Counted from the stretch's first letter, positions 34,214 through 44,377 are shown. The stretch: DNA of 64,000 bases from Roseibium album (GCF_001404515.1 NZ_CXWE01000011.1:62001-126000), one strand, 5' to 3'. Numbers and translations: made by a program. The notes: generated from the sequence alone by a model not told the origin.

Positions 34214-35131
34214 ATGAGCATTACCGCTGCGATGGTAAAAGAGCTCCGTGAGAAATCCGGCGCTGGCATGATGGACTGTAAAACCGCTCTGAGCGAATCA
34301 GGCGGTGACATGGAGGCGGCCGTCGACTGGCTGCGCACCAAGGGCCTGGCAAAGGCTGCCAAGAAGGCAGGCCGAGTTGCTGCTGAAGGCCTGGTAGGTG
34401 TTGCTGCTGACGGTGGCAAGGCTGCCGTGATCGAGCTGAACTCCGAAACCGACTTCGTCGCGCGTAACGAAGGCTTCCAGGAACTTGTCACCAAAGTTGC
34501 CAAGGCAGCCGTCGGAACCGATGGTTCGGTTGAAGCCGTTTCTGCGACTGATCTCGATGGCAAGTCGGTATCCGATGCGATCACCGATGCAATTGCAACC
34601 ATCGGCGAAAACATGACCCTTCGTCGCTCTGCCTTGCTTGCAGTCAACGAAGGCGTTGTATCTGTCTATGTTCACGGCAAGGTTGCCGAGGGTCTCGGCA
34701 AGATCGGCGTTCTCGTTGCGCTTGAGTCGTCAGGTGATCAGGCAAAGCTTGATGCGCTTGGCCGGCAGATTGCCATGCACGTTGCCGCAACCAGCCCGCT
34801 CGCTCTGAATGTTGCAGAGCTGGACCAGGCGGTTGTCGAGCGTGAAAAGTCGGTGTTCTCCGAACAGGCGCGTGAATCGGGAAAACCGGACAACATCATT
34901 GAAAAAATGGTGGAAGGACGTTTGCGCAAATTCTACGAGGAAGTTACCCTCGAGAAACAGGCTTTTGTAATCAACCCGGACCAAACGGTTGAACAGGCTG
35001 TAGAGGCGCTTGCCAAGGAACTGGGTACAGAAGTCAAACTTTCCGGCTTCGTTCGCTTCGCACTGGGTGAGGGGATCGAAAAAGAGGAACAGGACTTCGC
35101 CGCAGAGGTGGCGGCAGCCACCGGGCAGTAA
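34214..35131 (+). CDS. tsf: Elongation factor Ts
   Basis: This 305-residue nucleotide exchange factor recycles EF-Tu-GDP. The UBA-like N-terminus (VKELREKSGAGMMDCKTAL) and the EF-Tu contact TDFVARNEGF are diagnostic, and the two-lobed core follows. It lies downstream of rpsB as in most bacteria and is followed by a strong terminator. Confidence 0.97.
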   Translation: MSITAAMVKELREKSGAGMMDCKTALSESGGDMEAAVDWLRTKGLAKAAKKAGRVAAEGLVGVAADGGKAAVIELNSETDFVARNEGFQELVTKVAKAAVGTDGSVEAVSATDLDGKSVSDAITDAIATIGENMTLRRSALLAVNEGVVSVYVHGKVAEGLGKIGVLVALESSGDQAKLDALGRQIAMHVAATSPLALNVAELDQAVVEREKSVFSEQARESGKPDNIIEKMVEGRLRKFYEEVTLEKQAFVINPDQTVEQAVEALAKELGTEVKLSGFVRFALGEGIEKEEQDFAAEVAAATGQ

Positions 35132-35140
35132 GCTCAAGGA

Positions 35141-35170
35141 AAGCGCCGGTAAGACCGGCGCTTTTTTTTT
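35141..35170 (+). terminator. Intrinsic terminator after tsf
   Basis: A 9-bp stem AAGCGCCGG/CCGGCGCTT (35141-35149 with 35155-35163), loop TAAGA, is followed by an uninterrupted run of T to 35170. pyrH starts 30 bases later. Confidence 0.93.
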
Positions 35171-35199
35171 AGGAAGACAATTCTAAATCAGGTGAACCC

Positions 35200-35919
35200 A
35201 TGTCGAATTCTTTGCGTTGGAAACGGATCCTTCTGAAACTTTCCGGCGAGGCCCTCATGGGCTCGCAGGCTTTTGGAATTGACCCGGCCATTGTGCAAAG
35301 GATCGCCAAGGAGATTGCCGATGCCGTCGCTCTTGGAGCACAGGTCGGTGTCGTCGTCGGCGGCGGCAACATTTTCCGCGGCGTCGCGGTTGCTGCAAAG
35401 GGCGGCAACCGGGTCACAGGCGACCATATGGGCATGCTGGCAACTATCATGAACAGCCTGACGCTGGCGGATGCCCTTCGCCGTCTGAAGGTCAATGCAC
35501 GTGTTCTGTCCGCCGTCGCTGTGCCTTCGATCTGCGAAACCTTTTCCCAGCGTGTCGCCGATCGCTACATGGAAGACGGAGATGTCATTATCTTCGCCGG
35601 AGGGACAGGAAATCCCTTCTTTACGACCGATAGCGGTGCTGCCCTGCGCGCTGCCGAAATGAAGTGCGATGCCTTTTTGAAAGGTACACAGGTGGACGGG
35701 GTCTATTCCGAAGACCCCAAGGTCAATCCCGAAGCGGAACGGTACCAGACCCTCGGCTATGAAGAAGTCATCACACGCAATCTGAAAGTCATGGATACGA
35801 CGGCGATCGCCCTGGCGCGTGACAATTCAATTCCGGTTATCGTGTTTTCAATCCACTCGCCTGGTGCGTTGGTGAGTGTGCTGCAGGAAACGGGCACTTA
35901 TACAGTCGTTGGAGACTGA
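35200..35919 (+). CDS. pyrH: UMP kinase
   Basis: This 239-residue hexameric amino-acid-kinase-fold enzyme phosphorylates UMP to UDP. The ATP loop LLKLSGEALMG, the GGGNIFRG glycine loop and FAGGTGNPFFTTDSGAALRA are visible. It sits in the classical tsf-pyrH-frr order. The terminator in front suggests its own promoter in the short gap or partial read-through. Confidence 0.96.
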   Translation: MSNSLRWKRILLKLSGEALMGSQAFGIDPAIVQRIAKEIADAVALGAQVGVVVGGGNIFRGVAVAAKGGNRVTGDHMGMLATIMNSLTLADALRRLKVNARVLSAVAVPSICETFSQRVADRYMEDGDVIIFAGGTGNPFFTTDSGAALRAAEMKCDAFLKGTQVDGVYSEDPKVNPEAERYQTLGYEEVITRNLKVMDTTAIALARDNSIPVIVFSIHSPGALVSVLQETGTYTVVGD

Positions 35920-36029
35920 AACTTTTAGGCCCGTTCAGCCTTCAAGCTCTTGTGTTTCAGCGCGTTTGTGCCATGTTGGCGCGCGCTGAGACTCTATTTA
36001 GCCAAGCACAAATCAATAGTGAGGACAAA

Positions 36030-36593
36030 ATGTCGGTAGAAGGTGTCGATCTGGATGATTTGAAGCGCCGTATGCAAGGGGCTCTTTCTGTACTGAAGAC
36101 AGATTTTTCCGGCCTTCGTACCGGCCGCGCCTCAGCGTCCATGATGGATCCGATCTCCGTCGATGCTTACGGTCAGGCAATGCCGATCAATCAGGTCGCA
36201 ACTGTGTCTGTTCCTGAACCGCGCATGGTGGCGGTGCAAGTCTGGGACAAGAGCATGGTTGCTGCCGTCGAAAGGGCTATCCGCGAATCGAATCTCGGCC
36301 TCAATCCTGTCGTCGATGGACAGCTTCTTCGTCTTCCAATTCCAGAGCTTAATGAGGAGCGTCGCCATGAACTTATCAAGGTGGCGCACAAGTATGCCGA
36401 ACAGGCGAAAGTTGCTATCCGCCACGTGAGGCGTGATGGAATGGACGACGCAAAAAAGGCTGAAAAGGACGGCGAGATTTCTCAGGATGACAGTCGGGTC
36501 GCCTCGGAGGAAGTCCAAAAACTCACCGATCAGATGATTGGTGAAGTGGACACCATGCTGGAGAAGAAAGAACAGGAAATTTCACAGGTCTGA
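36030..36593 (+). CDS. frr: Ribosome recycling factor
   Basis: This 187-residue factor splits post-termination ribosomes together with EF-G. The helical-bundle motifs FSGLRTGRASASMMDPISVD and LPIPELNEERRHELIKVAH are clear. ATG 36030 with GAGG upstream matches the family length; 26 further residues upstream are open but unsupported. Confidence 0.96.
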   Translation: MSVEGVDLDDLKRRMQGALSVLKTDFSGLRTGRASASMMDPISVDAYGQAMPINQVATVSVPEPRMVAVQVWDKSMVAAVERAIRESNLGLNPVVDGQLLRLPIPELNEERRHELIKVAHKYAEQAKVAIRHVRRDGMDDAKKAEKDGEISQDDSRVASEEVQKLTDQMIGEVDTMLEKKEQEISQV

Positions 36594-36625
36594 GTGTTTC
36601 TTGAACCAGTGAATTGGGGGAGCCG

Positions 36626-37387
36626 ATGAGCGTCAGCCCACATCCGCAAAGACCTGTCGAAGATAGCTCCAGCGGCAAGATGCCGAAACACGTTGCCTTC
36701 ATAATGGACGGCAACGGACGTTGGGCCACCGCAAGGGGGCTGCCGAGAACGGAAGGTCACCGCCAGGGACTCGAAACCTTGCGCAGTATCATCCGTCATG
36801 CGGGCAAGGTTGGTGTGGAGATCATCACGATCTACAGCTTTTCGTCTGAAAACTGGAATCGTCCGGCGACCGAAGTTTCCTTCCTGATGGGGCTCTTGAA
36901 ACGTTTCGTGCAACGCGACCTGAGTGAATTGCACGAAGCAAATGTCCGCATACGCATCATTGGGGGCAGGAGCGATCTGGACCCGGGCATCCTGTCTCTG
37001 CTTGAAGAAGCGGAGGAATTGACGCGCCGCAATTCCGGGCTGGAGCTGGTTGTTGCGTTTAACTACGGCTCCAGAGCCGAAATCCTGCGGGCTGCCCAGC
37101 ATCTTGCACAACGTGTTCAGGATGGTGACATACGTTTGGAAGAGATTACCGAAGAGGCTTTCTCACAAAGCCTGGACACTGGTGGGCTGCCAGACCCGGA
37201 TCTGATTATCCGAACGAGCGGAGAGTTACGCCTTTCAAATTTCCTGTTGTGGCAAGCAGCTTATTCCGAGTTCTATTTCTGTGATCTGAACTGGCCTGAT
37301 TTTGATGAGGCCGCGTTTGACGAGGCGCTTTCATGCTTTGGCAATCGTCAACGGCGATATGGCGGTCTGGATGCCAAGGCCTTATGA
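36626..37387 (+). CDS. uppS: Isoprenyl transferase (undecaprenyl diphosphate synthase)
   Basis: This cis-prenyltransferase of about 253 residues makes the C55 lipid carrier for peptidoglycan and LPS. The catalytic aspartate lies in VAFIMDGNGRWA, with IYSFSSENWNRP and DLIIRTSGELRLSNFLLWQA further on. ATG 36626 begins a short variable N-terminus; TTG 36614 is also in frame. cdsA follows after 15 bases. Confidence 0.95.
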   Translation: MSVSPHPQRPVEDSSSGKMPKHVAFIMDGNGRWATARGLPRTEGHRQGLETLRSIIRHAGKVGVEIITIYSFSSENWNRPATEVSFLMGLLKRFVQRDLSELHEANVRIRIIGGRSDLDPGILSLLEEAEELTRRNSGLELVVAFNYGSRAEILRAAQHLAQRVQDGDIRLEEITEEAFSQSLDTGGLPDPDLIIRTSGELRLSNFLLWQAAYSEFYFCDLNWPDFDEAAFDEALSCFGNRQRRYGGLDAKAL

Positions 37388-37402
37388 CTTGCGGCCTGCC
37401 TG

Positions 37403-38245
37403 ATGGCTGACATTGAAAAGAAACAGAATACGTCGTCGGATCTTCGGTTGCGCCTGATTTCGGCAGTGATCCTCGGACCCCTTGTGCTGTTTATCGTTTA
37501 TCTCGGGGGAGCAGCCTACGTCCTGCTTGTACTTGTCGCTGCAGCGCTGTTTCTTTGGGAATGGATCACCATTACAGGAACTCGCGATACGTTCGCCGTT
37601 CCGGTAGTCGGCCTTGCCACGCTTGTCTTGCTTGCCGGGCTGGAGCTTGCAGGCATGCCCGGATTTGCGCTGCTTGCGATGCTGGCAGGCGCAATCGCGA
37701 CTTTTGCCGCCGCCGGTCTTGGCCGGGCTGGTCGCTGGGGTGCGGAAGGCGTGCTTTACAGCGGACTGGCGCTCTATTCGCTGCTTGTCATCAGAGATGG
37801 CACCCACGGTACACTTTTCACCTTCTTCCTGATGTTTGTCGTATGGGCGACCGACATCTTTGCCTATTTTACCGGTCGCGCGCTCGGCGGACCCAAACTG
37901 TGGCAACGAGTGTCCCCCAAGAAGACGTGGTCAGGCGCTCTCGGAGGGTTGATATGCGCAACCTTGTTCGGAACGGGCGTTGCTCTTGCTGCCGGGTCTC
38001 AAAGCCTGCTTGCCTGGGCGGCTCTGGCCGGTGTGTTGTCGATTGTATCGCAGGCGGGGGATTTGCTGGAGTCTGCCATAAAGCGGCGCTTTGACGTGAA
38101 GGATTCAAGTCGTCTGATCCCCGGTCACGGCGGGATCATGGACAGAATTGACGGTCTGGTCGCAGCAGCAATCTTTGCAGTTGCTATCGGACTGGTGTCA
38201 GGCGGCTCGCTCTCGGATCCAGTTGCCGGCCTGGGGCTTGGTTGA
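37403..38245 (+). CDS. cdsA: Phosphatidate cytidylyltransferase
   Basis: This 280-residue polytopic membrane enzyme makes CDP-diacylglycerol for phospholipid synthesis. The C-terminal signature is intact: SAIKRRFDVKDSSRLIPGHG, then GIMDRIDGL. Several hydrophobic helices precede it. It lies between uppS and dxr as in most proteobacteria. Confidence 0.95.
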   Translation: MADIEKKQNTSSDLRLRLISAVILGPLVLFIVYLGGAAYVLLVLVAAALFLWEWITITGTRDTFAVPVVGLATLVLLAGLELAGMPGFALLAMLAGAIATFAAAGLGRAGRWGAEGVLYSGLALYSLLVIRDGTHGTLFTFFLMFVVWATDIFAYFTGRALGGPKLWQRVSPKKTWSGALGGLICATLFGTGVALAAGSQSLLAWAALAGVLSIVSQAGDLLESAIKRRFDVKDSSRLIPGHGGIMDRIDGLVAAAIFAVAIGLVSGGSLSDPVAGLGLG

Positions 38246-38260
38246 GTTGGAGAATAATCA

Positions 38261-39472
38261 ATGACGGCTCAGGCCGAAAAGATGGGTGTGTCTGGACCTG
38301 TCAGGGTAACAGTGCTGGGTGCAACGGGGTCAATCGGCCAAAGTCTGGCAGACCTGATTGAACGAAATCCTCACCGTTTTGAAGTCGTTGCACTTGTTGC
38401 AAACAAGAATGCCGAAGCACTTGCCGAGATGGCAATTCGGCTCAAGGCGTCGTCTGCCGTTCTTGCAGAAGAGGGACGGTACCTGGAACTGGTTGAGAAG
38501 CTGAGCGGACGGGGTATTGCTGCGTCAGCCGGTCGAAATGCAGTGTTTGAAGCAGTGGACAGGGAAACCGACATAGTGGTCGGGGCGATTGTCGGCGCTG
38601 CGGGGCTGGAGCCGACTTTCCGCGCCATTAAGCCAGGCAGAAGAATTGCGCTTGCCAACAAGGAGTGTCTTGTATGTGCAGGCGAGCTCTTCATGTCCCG
38701 TATCCGTGAAACCGGTGCAGAACTCCTGCCGGTGGACAGTGAACACAACGCGATATTTCAGGTTTTTGAAACGGAACAGGCAGATCAAGTCGAAAAAGTC
38801 ATACTGACTGCGTCGGGCGGCCCCTTCAGGACGTGGTCGCATGACGACATGACCCGGATCACGCCCGAGCAGGCACTCAACCACCCAAACTGGGACATGG
38901 GCGCACGCATCACGGTCGACAGTGCATCAATGATGAACAAAGGCCTGGAGGTGATTGAGGCTTCACATCTCTTTCCGGTATCGCATGATCAGCTGGATGT
39001 GCTTGTTCATCCTCAATCGACGGTGCATGGCCTGGTCCAATACAAAGACGGATCGCTTCTCGCTCAACTCGGCAGCCCGGACATGCGCACTCCGATCGCC
39101 CATTGCCTGGCATTTCCGCGGCGCATGGCAGTGCCGGTCAAACGCCTGGATCTTGCCAGCCTAGGAACATTATCCTTTGAACCCGCCGATCCCGAACGGT
39201 TTCCCGCGCTGCAACTTGCTTTGGACGCCATGAGGGCAGGCGGTGCAGCCCCTGCTGCGTTGAATGCGGCTGACGAAATTGCGGTTGAGGCGTTTCTTTG
39301 CAAGAAGATCGGCTTTCTTGATATCCCACAGGCAATAGAAGCTGTATTGAAACAGCTGTCGGCAAACGGTCATCTTTCGGTTTCAAAAAGTGTTGAAGAC
39401 GTGATCAAACTGGATGTCGAAGCTCGGCAAAAGACCCTAGAATGGGTGAATTCGATCCCGTCATCGCATTGA
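38261..39472 (+). CDS. dxr: 1-deoxy-D-xylulose 5-phosphate reductoisomerase
   Basis: This 403-residue enzyme catalyses the committed MEP-pathway step to isoprenoids. The NADPH loop is LGATGSIGQSLADL, and metal and substrate residues are in LLPVDSEHNAIFQ and TVDSASMMNKGLEVIEA. The product feeds UppS encoded upstream. An intergenic gap of 100 bases separates it from rseP. Confidence 0.96.
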   Translation: MTAQAEKMGVSGPVRVTVLGATGSIGQSLADLIERNPHRFEVVALVANKNAEALAEMAIRLKASSAVLAEEGRYLELVEKLSGRGIAASAGRNAVFEAVDRETDIVVGAIVGAAGLEPTFRAIKPGRRIALANKECLVCAGELFMSRIRETGAELLPVDSEHNAIFQVFETEQADQVEKVILTASGGPFRTWSHDDMTRITPEQALNHPNWDMGARITVDSASMMNKGLEVIEASHLFPVSHDQLDVLVHPQSTVHGLVQYKDGSLLAQLGSPDMRTPIAHCLAFPRRMAVPVKRLDLASLGTLSFEPADPERFPALQLALDAMRAGGAAPAALNAADEIAVEAFLCKKIGFLDIPQAIEAVLKQLSANGHLSVSKSVEDVIKLDVEARQKTLEWVNSIPSSH

Positions 39473-39572
39473 TGCGGCGGGAAAATAATGTGCCCTACCA
39501 TTAACGCGCCGTAATTCTCTTATTAATAGAGTGGTGCGATAATTGCCAAGTTGCGTCAGATCGGACCCCTTC

Positions 39573-40715
39573 ATGGATCTACTAGTTTCTGCTTATTCCC
39601 TCGTTGTCGGCACGATCGTTCCCTTCCTGTTCGTTTTGACAATTGTGGTTTTTTTCCATGAGCTTGGGCATTTCGCGGTTGCACGCTGGTGCAACGTGAA
39701 GGTTGATGCATTTGCAGTGGGGTTCGGCAAGGAAATTTTCGGGTGGTATGACAAGAAGGGTACGCGCTGGAAACTATGCATGATCCCCTTGGGCGGGTAC
39801 GTGAAATTTGCCGGTGACGAAAATGCGGCCAGTGTCCCCAGTCGGGAACTCATTGCAAGCATGAGTGAGGAAGAGAGAAAAACGGCTTTCATCGCGAAAG
39901 CTGTCTGGCAGCGGGCAGCAATTGTTGCTGCCGGCCCGATTGCCAATTTTCTGCTTGCCATCGTGATTTTTGCAGCTCTGTTTGCATCCGCGGGTAAACA
40001 GGGTCTTGTTCCTGTCGTCGACGAGGTCTTTCCGGACGGCGCTGCAGAGCGCGGCGGTATACATGCCGGAGATATCGTCAAAGAAATCGACGGGCGAGAG
40101 ATCCACACTTTCGGAGAATTGCGGCAGATCGTTCTGATGAACGCGAACAATCCGCTTGTTTTCGAAGTGGACCGTGGCGGAAAGCTCGTGAGCTTGACGG
40201 TAACGCCCGATGCCAAGGAAAAGGAAGTCTTCTTCGGTGAGCGGCAGATGGCAGGTGACATCGGTTTGCGTGGCAATGCCGATCCCGAGAATATCATTCA
40301 TATCAAGTATGGTCCGATCGGGGCTCTCGGCGAGGGCGTCAAGGAAACCTACCGGATAATGGATGGCACAGTCAGTTACATCTGGGGTGTTATCACGCAG
40401 CGTCAGTCAGCCGACCAGCTCGGAGGACCGATCCGGGTGGCGGAAATTTCGGGAAAAGTTGCGGACCACGGAATTATTCCGCTGATTTCGCTTGCAGCGG
40501 TCTTGTCGGTCAGCATCGGACTTATAAATCTGGCCCCGATACCAATTCTTGATGGCGGGCACCTGGTCTTTTTTGCCGCTGAAGCCTTGCGTGGCAAGCC
40601 GCTCAGTGAGCGCGTTCAGGATGTCGGATTCAGGATCGGATTGGGCTTGGTACTTATGCTGATGGTTTTTGTAACCTGGAGGGATATTTTGCGTCTCGTA
40701 TCAAACGATTCCTAG
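39573..40715 (+). CDS. rseP: Site-2 (RseP-type) membrane zinc protease
   Basis: This 380-residue intramembrane metalloprotease has zinc motif HELGH at residues 29-33 within the first helix. One PDZ domain (PDGAAERGGIHAGDIVKEID) and the second metal motif NLAPIPILDGGHL near the end complete it. It cleaves anti-sigma factors or signal-peptide remnants after site-1 cleavage. ATG 39573 begins the first membrane helix; a TTG 30 bases upstream is in frame. It is clustered with bamA. Confidence 0.95.
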   Translation: MDLLVSAYSLVVGTIVPFLFVLTIVVFFHELGHFAVARWCNVKVDAFAVGFGKEIFGWYDKKGTRWKLCMIPLGGYVKFAGDENAASVPSRELIASMSEEERKTAFIAKAVWQRAAIVAAGPIANFLLAIVIFAALFASAGKQGLVPVVDEVFPDGAAERGGIHAGDIVKEIDGREIHTFGELRQIVLMNANNPLVFEVDRGGKLVSLTVTPDAKEKEVFFGERQMAGDIGLRGNADPENIIHIKYGPIGALGEGVKETYRIMDGTVSYIWGVITQRQSADQLGGPIRVAEISGKVADHGIIPLISLAAVLSVSIGLINLAPIPILDGGHLVFFAAEALRGKPLSERVQDVGFRIGLGLVLMLMVFVTWRDILRLVSNDS

Positions 40716-40877
40716 CAGCCGTGACATTGACGCAACGTCTTCAGACTAAATCGCTTTCGGCCTCGAACGGCTGTTGCGTTATCGGCAAAAACCTATAAAA
40801 CGATCGTCGGTTCCGAGAATCCGCTGGGGTGAGCGCGATTTCTTGGATGGGGTACTAAAAAAAGGCATAGCGCAATA

Positions 40878-43259
40878 ATGCAGCGATTGCAGAAACTTAC
40901 ACGGGCCGTGTTTCTTGCGGCAGCCGTATTTTCAATCGGGTCGGTTCTGCCTCAGTTTGTGGGGCAACTATCTTTTGTAAATGTTGCAGAAGCAGCCGTC
41001 GCCAGAAGCATTCAGGTGCAAGGCAATACCCGTATCGAGGATGAGACAGTCATCAGTTACATGACGATTGTCCCGGGGCGCTCCTACAGTGCGTTCGACA
41101 TTGATGAGTCTCTGAAAGCCCTCTACGCGACGGGTTTGTTTGCCACGGTTGATATCACCCCGCGTGGCAGCACCGTCATTGTGACGGTTTCCGAAAACCC
41201 GATTATCAACCGGGTTTCTTTTGAAGGTAACCGGAAAATCAAGGACAATGCGCTCGAAACGGCAATCCGTTCTCAGCCGAGGTCAACACTTTCACGTGCC
41301 AAGGTTCAGGCCGATGTCCAGAATATTCTAGAATCCTACCGTCGCTCCGGTCGCTTTGGTGCGTCCGTTGAGCCGCAAATCATTGATCGCGGACAGAATC
41401 GTGTCGATCTGGTGTTCGAGATCAACGAAGGGTCCAAAACCGGTGTCGAGCGTATCAGTTTCATCGGAAACAGCGCGTTCAGCGATGGTCGTCTTCGTGA
41501 CGTGATCCGCACACGCGAAAGCGGCCTGTTGAGCTTCCTTCGCAGCACCGATACCTACGACCCTGATCGTCTGGCTGCCGATGAGGAGCTGCTGAGGCAG
41601 TACTACAACAAAAAAGGCTATGCCGATTTCCGCATTGTTTCCGTGAGCGCCGATCTCGATCGTGAGCAGAATATTTTCTACGTCACATTTACGGTCGACG
41701 AAGGCGAAAAGTACAAGATCGGTGAAGTGGAACTCGTTTCGACGATTGCCGAAGTGGATCCGGAAGATCTGCGCAAACTGGTGCGGACGCGTAGCGGACA
41801 GACCTTCAATTCCCTGCGTGTCGAGCAGTCCGTTGAAGACATTACACTGCGCGTGTCGGAAGAAGGTTATGCGTTTGCAAGGGTTCGTCCTCGCGGTGCA
41901 CGCAACTATGACGACAATACAATTTCGTTGATCTATTACATCGAGGAAGGGCCACGGGCCTATATCGAGCGTATCAACATCATCGGCAACGACCGGACGC
42001 GTGAATACGTCATTCGTCGCGAGTTTGATATTGTCGAAGGCGACGCCTTCAATCGTGCACTGGTTGACAAGGCAGAACGCAGACTTCGCAATCTCGGATT
42101 TTTCGAAAACATCTCGATCACAACGCAGCAGGGCAGTGCGCCGGACCGCGTTGTCGTCAACGTGCGGGTGGAAGAGAAGCCGACCGGTGAAATCTCGTTC
42201 GGTGTTGGGTATTCGACCGTTGACGGTATTATCGGTGACGTGTCGCTCACCGAAAAGAACTTCCTCGGCCGGGGGCAGTTCGTGAAGCTTTCCATCGGTG
42301 GAGGCACGGACACGCAGTCCTACGAATTCCGCTTCGTTGAGCCTTTCTTCATGGGGCGCCGCGTTGCACTGGATCTCGATGTCTATAGAAGAGTCGACGA
42401 TGCGAACGATTATCGTTCGTTTGACCAGAAAAGAACCGGCGGTGGGTTCGGCTTTACCTTGCCGCTGCGCGAAGAAGAACTTTCGCTTCGTTTGTTCTAC
42501 AGCATCTTCCAGGAAGAGAACTCCGATCCGGACAACCAGTCTACGAGCATCAACAACTGTAACACGTCAAATCTGTCTCTCGCCGTCTGTGACTCGCTTG
42601 GCACCTATCTGACGTCGCTTGTCGGCTACGATCTGCGCTACAATACGCTCGACCGCAACATCGATCCCTCCGACGGCATATTTGCCTCGTTCGGTCAGGA
42701 ATTTGCCGGTGTTGGTGGCGACAGCTATTACATCAAAACAGAAGCCCAGGCCCGCGCTTACAAGGAAATCCTTGCTGATTATGGGCTCGTCGGCAGCCTG
42801 CAGCTTCGCGGTGGTAACATCATGGCTATCGGCGACGAGCGTCTGCGCGTGTCGGAACAGTTCATGCTTGGTGGTAACCTGATCCGTGGTTTTGAGAACC
42901 AGGGTATCGGGCCGCGGGATGCCTCAACAGATGATGCAATCGGCGGCAGGTTCTACTTTGCGGCAACCGCCGAGGGAACCTTCCCGTTCCCAGTCCTACC
43001 GAAGGAATTCGGTTTGAGCGGAGCCGTGTTTGCTGATGCAGGTTCTCTCTGGAACGCCGACAGCGATCTGGTGGGTCTCGTTGAAAACAACGGCGGCACG
43101 ATCGACTCTGATGATTTCGCCATCAGGGCATCCGTAGGTGCCGGTATTCGTTGGAGATCGCCATTCGGTCCAATCCGCGCTGACTTTGCATATCCGCTCG
43201 TAAAGGAAGACTCAGACAAGACGCAGTTGTTCCGATTGAGCGGCGGTACCCGCTTCTAA
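40878..43259 (+). CDS. bamA: Outer membrane protein assembly factor BamA
   Basis: This 793-residue Omp85 protein has a signal peptide of about 35-40 residues (cleavage near AEAAVARS) and five POTRA repeats (first: IQVQGNTRIEDETVISYM; another: RINIIGNDRTREYVIRREFD). The 16-strand barrel begins near residue 440 and includes the conserved loop-6 motif VRGF-like IRGFENQGIGPRD. It inserts beta-barrel proteins into the outer membrane. A terminator follows the stop. Confidence 0.97.
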   Translation: MQRLQKLTRAVFLAAAVFSIGSVLPQFVGQLSFVNVAEAAVARSIQVQGNTRIEDETVISYMTIVPGRSYSAFDIDESLKALYATGLFATVDITPRGSTVIVTVSENPIINRVSFEGNRKIKDNALETAIRSQPRSTLSRAKVQADVQNILESYRRSGRFGASVEPQIIDRGQNRVDLVFEINEGSKTGVERISFIGNSAFSDGRLRDVIRTRESGLLSFLRSTDTYDPDRLAADEELLRQYYNKKGYADFRIVSVSADLDREQNIFYVTFTVDEGEKYKIGEVELVSTIAEVDPEDLRKLVRTRSGQTFNSLRVEQSVEDITLRVSEEGYAFARVRPRGARNYDDNTISLIYYIEEGPRAYIERINIIGNDRTREYVIRREFDIVEGDAFNRALVDKAERRLRNLGFFENISITTQQGSAPDRVVVNVRVEEKPTGEISFGVGYSTVDGIIGDVSLTEKNFLGRGQFVKLSIGGGTDTQSYEFRFVEPFFMGRRVALDLDVYRRVDDANDYRSFDQKRTGGGFGFTLPLREEELSLRLFYSIFQEENSDPDNQSTSINNCNTSNLSLAVCDSLGTYLTSLVGYDLRYNTLDRNIDPSDGIFASFGQEFAGVGGDSYYIKTEAQARAYKEILADYGLVGSLQLRGGNIMAIGDERLRVSEQFMLGGNLIRGFENQGIGPRDASTDDAIGGRFYFAATAEGTFPFPVLPKEFGLSGAVFADAGSLWNADSDLVGLVENNGGTIDSDDFAIRASVGAGIRWRSPFGPIRADFAYPLVKEDSDKTQLFRLSGGTRF

Positions 43260-43284
43260 ACTGCGGTCTTTTACGGTAGAAAAC

Positions 43285-43314
43285 GGCCGCCGGGTCTCTA
43301 CGGCGGCCTTTTTT
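43285..43314 (+). terminator. Intrinsic terminator between bamA and lpxD
   Basis: An 8-bp GC stem GGCCGCCG/CGGCGGCC (43285-43292 with 43301-43308) with an 8-base loop is followed by TTTTTT. Confidence 0.88.
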
Positions 43315-43339
43315 GTTGGCTGGTAACAAGGATGACATC

Positions 43340-44377
43340 ATGTCCGAGCCGAGGTTTTTTGAACTACCAGCTTCCGTTTCCCTGAAAACGGTCGCCGCCT
43401 GGGCGGATGCGGAGATTTATCGGGGAGATGAGACTCTCGAGATTTCGGAAGTTGCGCCGCTGGAAGATGCCGGTGCCGGGGCCTTGGTGTTCTTCGATAA
43501 CACGGCCTACCTGAACCAGCTCGAAGCAACGGGTGCCGCAGCCTGTCTAGTCGGAAAGCGGCACAGGGAGAAAGTCCCGGAAGGTGTCGCCGTTTTGGTC
43601 TGCTCGGAAGCCTACCGGTCCTGGGCCATGGTTCTGGCACATCTGTACCCGGCTGCCATGACGCCCAAGGATCCCTTGATATCAGGTGTTTCCGAACGTG
43701 CAGTTGTTGATCCTGCCGCAATTCTTGAAGAAAATATCACCGTTGAACCGGGTGCTGTCATAGGTGCCGATGTTGAAATCGGGTCGGGCACCGTAATTCG
43801 GGCGAACGCTGTTATCGGGCGGGGTGTCAAGATCGGCCGCGACTGTGTCATCGGGGCGAATTGCACAGTCCAGCACACCGTTTTGGGAAACCGTGTCTGT
43901 CTCCATCCCGGTGTTTGCAGCGGTCAGGATGGCTTCGGTTACGCGATGGGACCACAGGGACACCTGAAAGTTCCTCAGGTCGGACGCGTTATCATACAAG
44001 ACGATGTTGAAATCGGTGCGAATACCACGATCGACCGCGGAGCCAATCGGGACACCGTGATTGGCGAGGGAACGAAGATCGACAACCAGGTACAGATTGG
44101 TCACAACGTGGTTGTCGGGCGCCATTGCGTTCTCGTCTCTCAAGTGGGGCTGTCCGGGAGTTGCACGCTGGAAGACTTCGTTGCCATTGGCGGCAAAACC
44201 GGTGTTCGCGGGCACATAACAATCGGGATGGGTGCCCAGGTGGCCGCTGTAAGTGTTGTAAACGACGATCTGGCAGCCGGCGGCCGCTACGGCGGGACTC
44301 CCGCAAAACCGGTCAAACAGTGGTTCAGGGAAGTCGCGGCTGTTAGAAAACTTGCAGAACGCGGCGACGAGTCGTAA
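43340..44377 (+). CDS. lpxD: UDP-3-O-acylglucosamine N-acyltransferase
   Basis: This 345-residue left-handed beta-helix enzyme performs the third lipid A step. The N-terminal uridine-binding domain is followed by hexapeptide repeats (VIGADVEIGSGTVIRANAVI) and the catalytic histidine region GTKIDNQVQIGHNVVVGRH. ATG 43340 has AAGGATG upstream. It heads the lpxD-fabZ-lpxA-lpxI-lpxB cluster. Confidence 0.96.
   Translation: MSEPRFFELPASVSLKTVAAWADAEIYRGDETLEISEVAPLEDAGAGALVFFDNTAYLNQLEATGAAACLVGKRHREKVPEGVAVLVCSEAYRSWAMVLAHLYPAAMTPKDPLISGVSERAVVDPAAILEENITVEPGAVIGADVEIGSGTVIRANAVIGRGVKIGRDCVIGANCTVQHTVLGNRVCLHPGVCSGQDGFGYAMGPQGHLKVPQVGRVIIQDDVEIGANTTIDRGANRDTVIGEGTKIDNQVQIGHNVVVGRHCVLVSQVGLSGSCTLEDFVAIGGKTGVRGHITIGMGAQVAAVSVVNDDLAAGGRYGGTPAKPVKQWFREVAAVRKLAERGDES

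Noticed and set aside
39618..39632. Exact GTTC-N7-GTTC inside the first codons of rseP
   Set aside because: It lies within coding sequence with no -35/-10 around it; in a 64-kb window one chance match is plausible.
40774..40799. TTGCGT...TATAAA before bamA as a promoter
   Set aside because: The spacer is 14 bases, too short for a normal sigma-70 promoter; no other convincing pair was found.
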